Shown piece after piece: positions 5,279 through 7,096 of a DNA stretch of 7,096 nt (position 1 is its first letter; every line of letters starts with the position of its first letter). The position numbers were made by a program, and so were the translations under genes. This DNA is from Lentimicrobium sp. GTDB lineage: Bacteria > Bacteroidota > Bacteroidia > Bacteroidales > Lentimicrobiaceae. The stretch lies in contig JAAXUD010000137.1 in assembly GCA_013336205.1 (NCBI GenBank), positions 1 through 7,096 on the forward strand, written 5' to 3'. A model generated the notes under the pieces. That model was not told the origin of the DNA, did not search any database, and saw nothing but the letters and a program-made list of their open reading frames with translations.

Positions 5279-7096
5279 TTAAAAATTAACATTTACTCCA
5301 AAATTGTAAGTTGCCGACATCGGATAAACATTCAGGTCGATGCCTTGCGAAGTTGCTGAACTGCTGGCAATTTCAGGAGTAAAGCCATTGTATTTAAAAA
5401 AGGTAAATGGATTTGAAGCGTTGGCATAAAAGCGAATGCTCTTAACGCCAAGTTTAGTCACAACATTTACCGGGATAGTATAGCCAAGTTGGAGATTCCT
5501 GATTTTGAAGAAACCGCCATCTTCAATATACCATGAGTTGGGATACATGTTTTCACCAGTCAGGTCAGCTGAAGGATAACTGGTTGAAGTACCTTCCCCA
5601 TGCCAACGGTTTTCATAGAAATCAAGGTCATAATTTTCATTACCAAGTCGTTGTGCCCGTTTGGCGTTGTAAATTTTGTTTCCGCCCTGGGCGTAGAGGT
5701 CAATGCTGAAATCGACACCTTTATACTCAAGGGTTGTATTGAATCCTATCATATATGTTGGTAATGCACTGCCTAAAAACACACGGTCTTTGGCATCGAT
5801 GATTCCATTTCCATCCACATCTTCGAATTTAAAATCACCGGGTTTAGCATTTGGCTGTATTGGTGTACCTTCAAATGCATAGTTATCGATTTCATCCTGA
5901 TTCTGGAAAATACCTAAAACATTCCGGCCATAATAAGTTCCGATAGGCTGTCCAACAACTGTATATGTTGAGAAAAATCCACCTACCGGTAAACTCCCGC
6001 CATAAAGTCCAAGTGTACCTTCAATCAGTTCTTTTACTTCATTTTTATTGTAGGTATAGTTACCATTTACCGAATATTTCAGGCCACCAACTTCATCAGC
6101 CCAGCCAAGGGTTAATTCGATACCACTATTGAGGAAGTCACCATTATTTTGTAGATAACTACCTGAAGTTCCGGCTGTCGCAGAAAGGGTTGTCGGGAAA
6201 ATACCATCGACAGTAGTACGGTGATAATAGTCAATTTCAAATGATAGTTTGTTGTCAACAGCCAGTCCTTCAAAAGCAAAGTCATATTCACTGACTTTCT
6301 CCCATTTAAGTGTCGGAGGTACAGCGGTAGTCAGATTGGCGCCTTCTGCAATTACTATGTTGCCGCCTTCTCCAAAAGCGGTAGACAATGTACCTCCTTT
6401 AGCAATAGTAAGTGTGTAGATATTGGCCGGGATTCTGTTATTACCGGTTATCCCATAGCTGGCTCTGAATTTGAGGTAATCAAAGATATCCTGATCTTTC
6501 ATAAAATCTTCATTCGTGATTACCCATCCGAACCCAACTGAAGGGAAAAGGTCGTAACGCTCATCTTCAGGGAAAACGGAACTTCCGTCATAACGCAGCG
6601 TTCCGGTGAACAGGTATTTATCCATATAGTTGTAGGTGGCGCGACCAAAGTATGATAAGGAAGTTATTTTTGAACCATCATCACTTACACTGGAAGTTTC
6701 CTGGTCACCCAGCTTAAGATAGAGAGATTGATCACCAAAATCCTCAACTCCCTGACGGCTTCCATTCATACCCAGGTATTGATAATTTTGGGCTGAAATT
6801 CCTGCCATAGCGGTGAACTTATGTTTGCCTATGATTTTATCGTAAGTAAGTGTATTATCGAAATATCCATCTACAGAATAACTCATTGAACGGCTTAATG
6901 TGCGGAGCGTGTCATACTGGGTAGACGATACAAAATACTCAGGTGTGTAATTTCTGTTACGGTTATTGCCATAATCCATGCCATAGGAAGACTTGAATTT
7001 CAGATCTTTCATAATCTTAAGCTCGGCATAGGCACTACCAATAAAGCGAATGCCATTTGATTGGCTGTTGTAATAATTCAACTGGGCGGCGGGATT
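5279..7096 (-). CDS. susC: SusC/RagA-family TonB-dependent outer-membrane transporter, C-terminal part
   Basis: The last 605 residues are visible; the reading frame is open through the right edge (NPAAQ-LNYYNSQ...), so the start lies outside and no internal codon is a true start. Family members are usually about 1000 residues, so the signal peptide, carboxypeptidase-like domain, TonB box and plug are missing from view. What remains is the beta-barrel: alternating strands with typical SusC phrases such as YFGRATYNYMDKYLFTGTLR (visible residues 149-168), DLFPSVGFGWVI (182-193), LKFRASYGITGNN (208-220) and NGDFLNSGIEL (318-328). A DVDGNGIIDAKDR loop (426-438) looks like a calcium-binding EF-hand-type turn often seen in this family. 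The chain ends in aromatic F605, as barrel proteins recognised by the BAM machinery do. It imports SusD-captured ligands, energised by TonB. The promoter and any regulator lie beyond the window. Confidence 0.95.
   Translation of the reverse strand, partial: NPAAQLNYYNSQSNGIRFIGSAYAELKIMKDLKFKSSYGMDYGNNRNRNYTPEYFVSSTQYDTLRTLSRSMSYSVDGYFDNTLTYDKIIGKHKFTAMAGISAQNYQYLGMNGSRQGVEDFGDQSLYLKLGDQETSSVSDDGSKITSLSYFGRATYNYMDKYLFTGTLRYDGSSVFPEDERYDLFPSVGFGWVITNEDFMKDQDIFDYLKFRASYGITGNNRIPANIYTLTIAKGGTLSTAFGEGGNIVIAEGANLTTAVPPTLKWEKVSEYDFAFEGLAVDNKLSFEIDYYHRTTVDGIFPTTLSATAGTSGSYLQNNGDFLNSGIELTLGWADEVGGLKYSVNGNYTYNKNEVKELIEGTLGLYGGSLPVGGFFSTYTVVGQPIGTYYGRNVLGIFQNQDEIDNYAFEGTPIQPNAKPGDFKFEDVDGNGIIDAKDRVFLGSALPTYMIGFNTTLEYKGVDFSIDLYAQGGNKIYNAKRAQRLGNENYDLDFYENRWHGEGTSTSYPSADLTGENMYPNSWYIEDGGFFKIRNLQLGYTIPVNVVTKLGVKSIRFYANASNPFTFFKYNGFTPEIASSSATSQGIDLNVYPMSATYNFGVNVNF

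Noticed and set aside
7079..7081. Apparent start of the SusC frame
   Set aside because: The codon is TTG within an open frame that continues to the window edge, and the protein lacks the whole N-terminal half of a SusC, so the gene is truncated by the window.
1..7096. Search for CRISPR arrays, insertion sequences, phage or toxin-antitoxin genes
   Set aside because: No spaced direct repeats, transposase-like frames, terminal inverted repeats or small paired genes were seen.

Overview
The window looks like chromosomal DNA from a member of the Bacteroidota. The evidence is a SusC/SusD outer-membrane pair, a secreted protein ending in a type IX secretion (T9SS) sorting domain, TAnnTTTG-type -7 promoter motifs, AT-rich intergenic DNA and no clear Shine-Dalgarno sequences. 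Genus or order cannot be fixed from this sequence. I see no RNA genes, CRISPR array, insertion sequence or attachment site.

Layout, left to right. (1) 1-521, minus strand: N-terminal 173 codons of a deoxyhypusine synthase-family protein whose C-terminus lies beyond the left edge; a TATCTTTG promoter-like box sits 17 bases before its ATG. (2) 644-673: hairpin plus U-tract terminator of the next gene. (3) 694-2283, minus: a complete 529-residue secreted protein with a signal peptide, two tandem copies of a ~150-residue beta-rich, probably carbohydrate-binding domain, a starch-binding-like (CBM20/CBM48-type) domain, and a T9SS C-terminal sorting domain. (4) 2284-2818: a 535-base AT-rich intergenic region between divergent genes. 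(5) 2819-3592, plus: a 257-residue exported or membrane-anchored protein of unknown function with a possible lysozyme/transglycosylase-like core. (6) 3758-3804: a long symmetrical hairpin that can terminate both converging transcripts. (7) 3817-5259, minus: SusD-family lipoprotein. (8) 5279-7096, minus: C-terminal 605 residues of its SusC-family TonB-dependent transporter, cut by the right edge.

Functionally, the right half is the core of a glycan uptake locus: SusC forms the outer-membrane channel and SusD its surface lid, co-transcribed with a 19-base gap. The T9SS protein with glycan-binding-like domains may belong to the same carbohydrate programme, but it is a separate transcription unit, since an opposite-strand gene and terminators lie between them. 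The deoxyhypusine synthase-like gene is probably an unrelated polyamine or housekeeping function. No glycoside hydrolase or regulator is visible, so the substrate cannot be named. I found no strong evidence for a wholly new system. The least explained items are the 2819-3592 protein, the duplicated domain of the secreted protein, and the bacterial deoxyhypusine synthase homologue.
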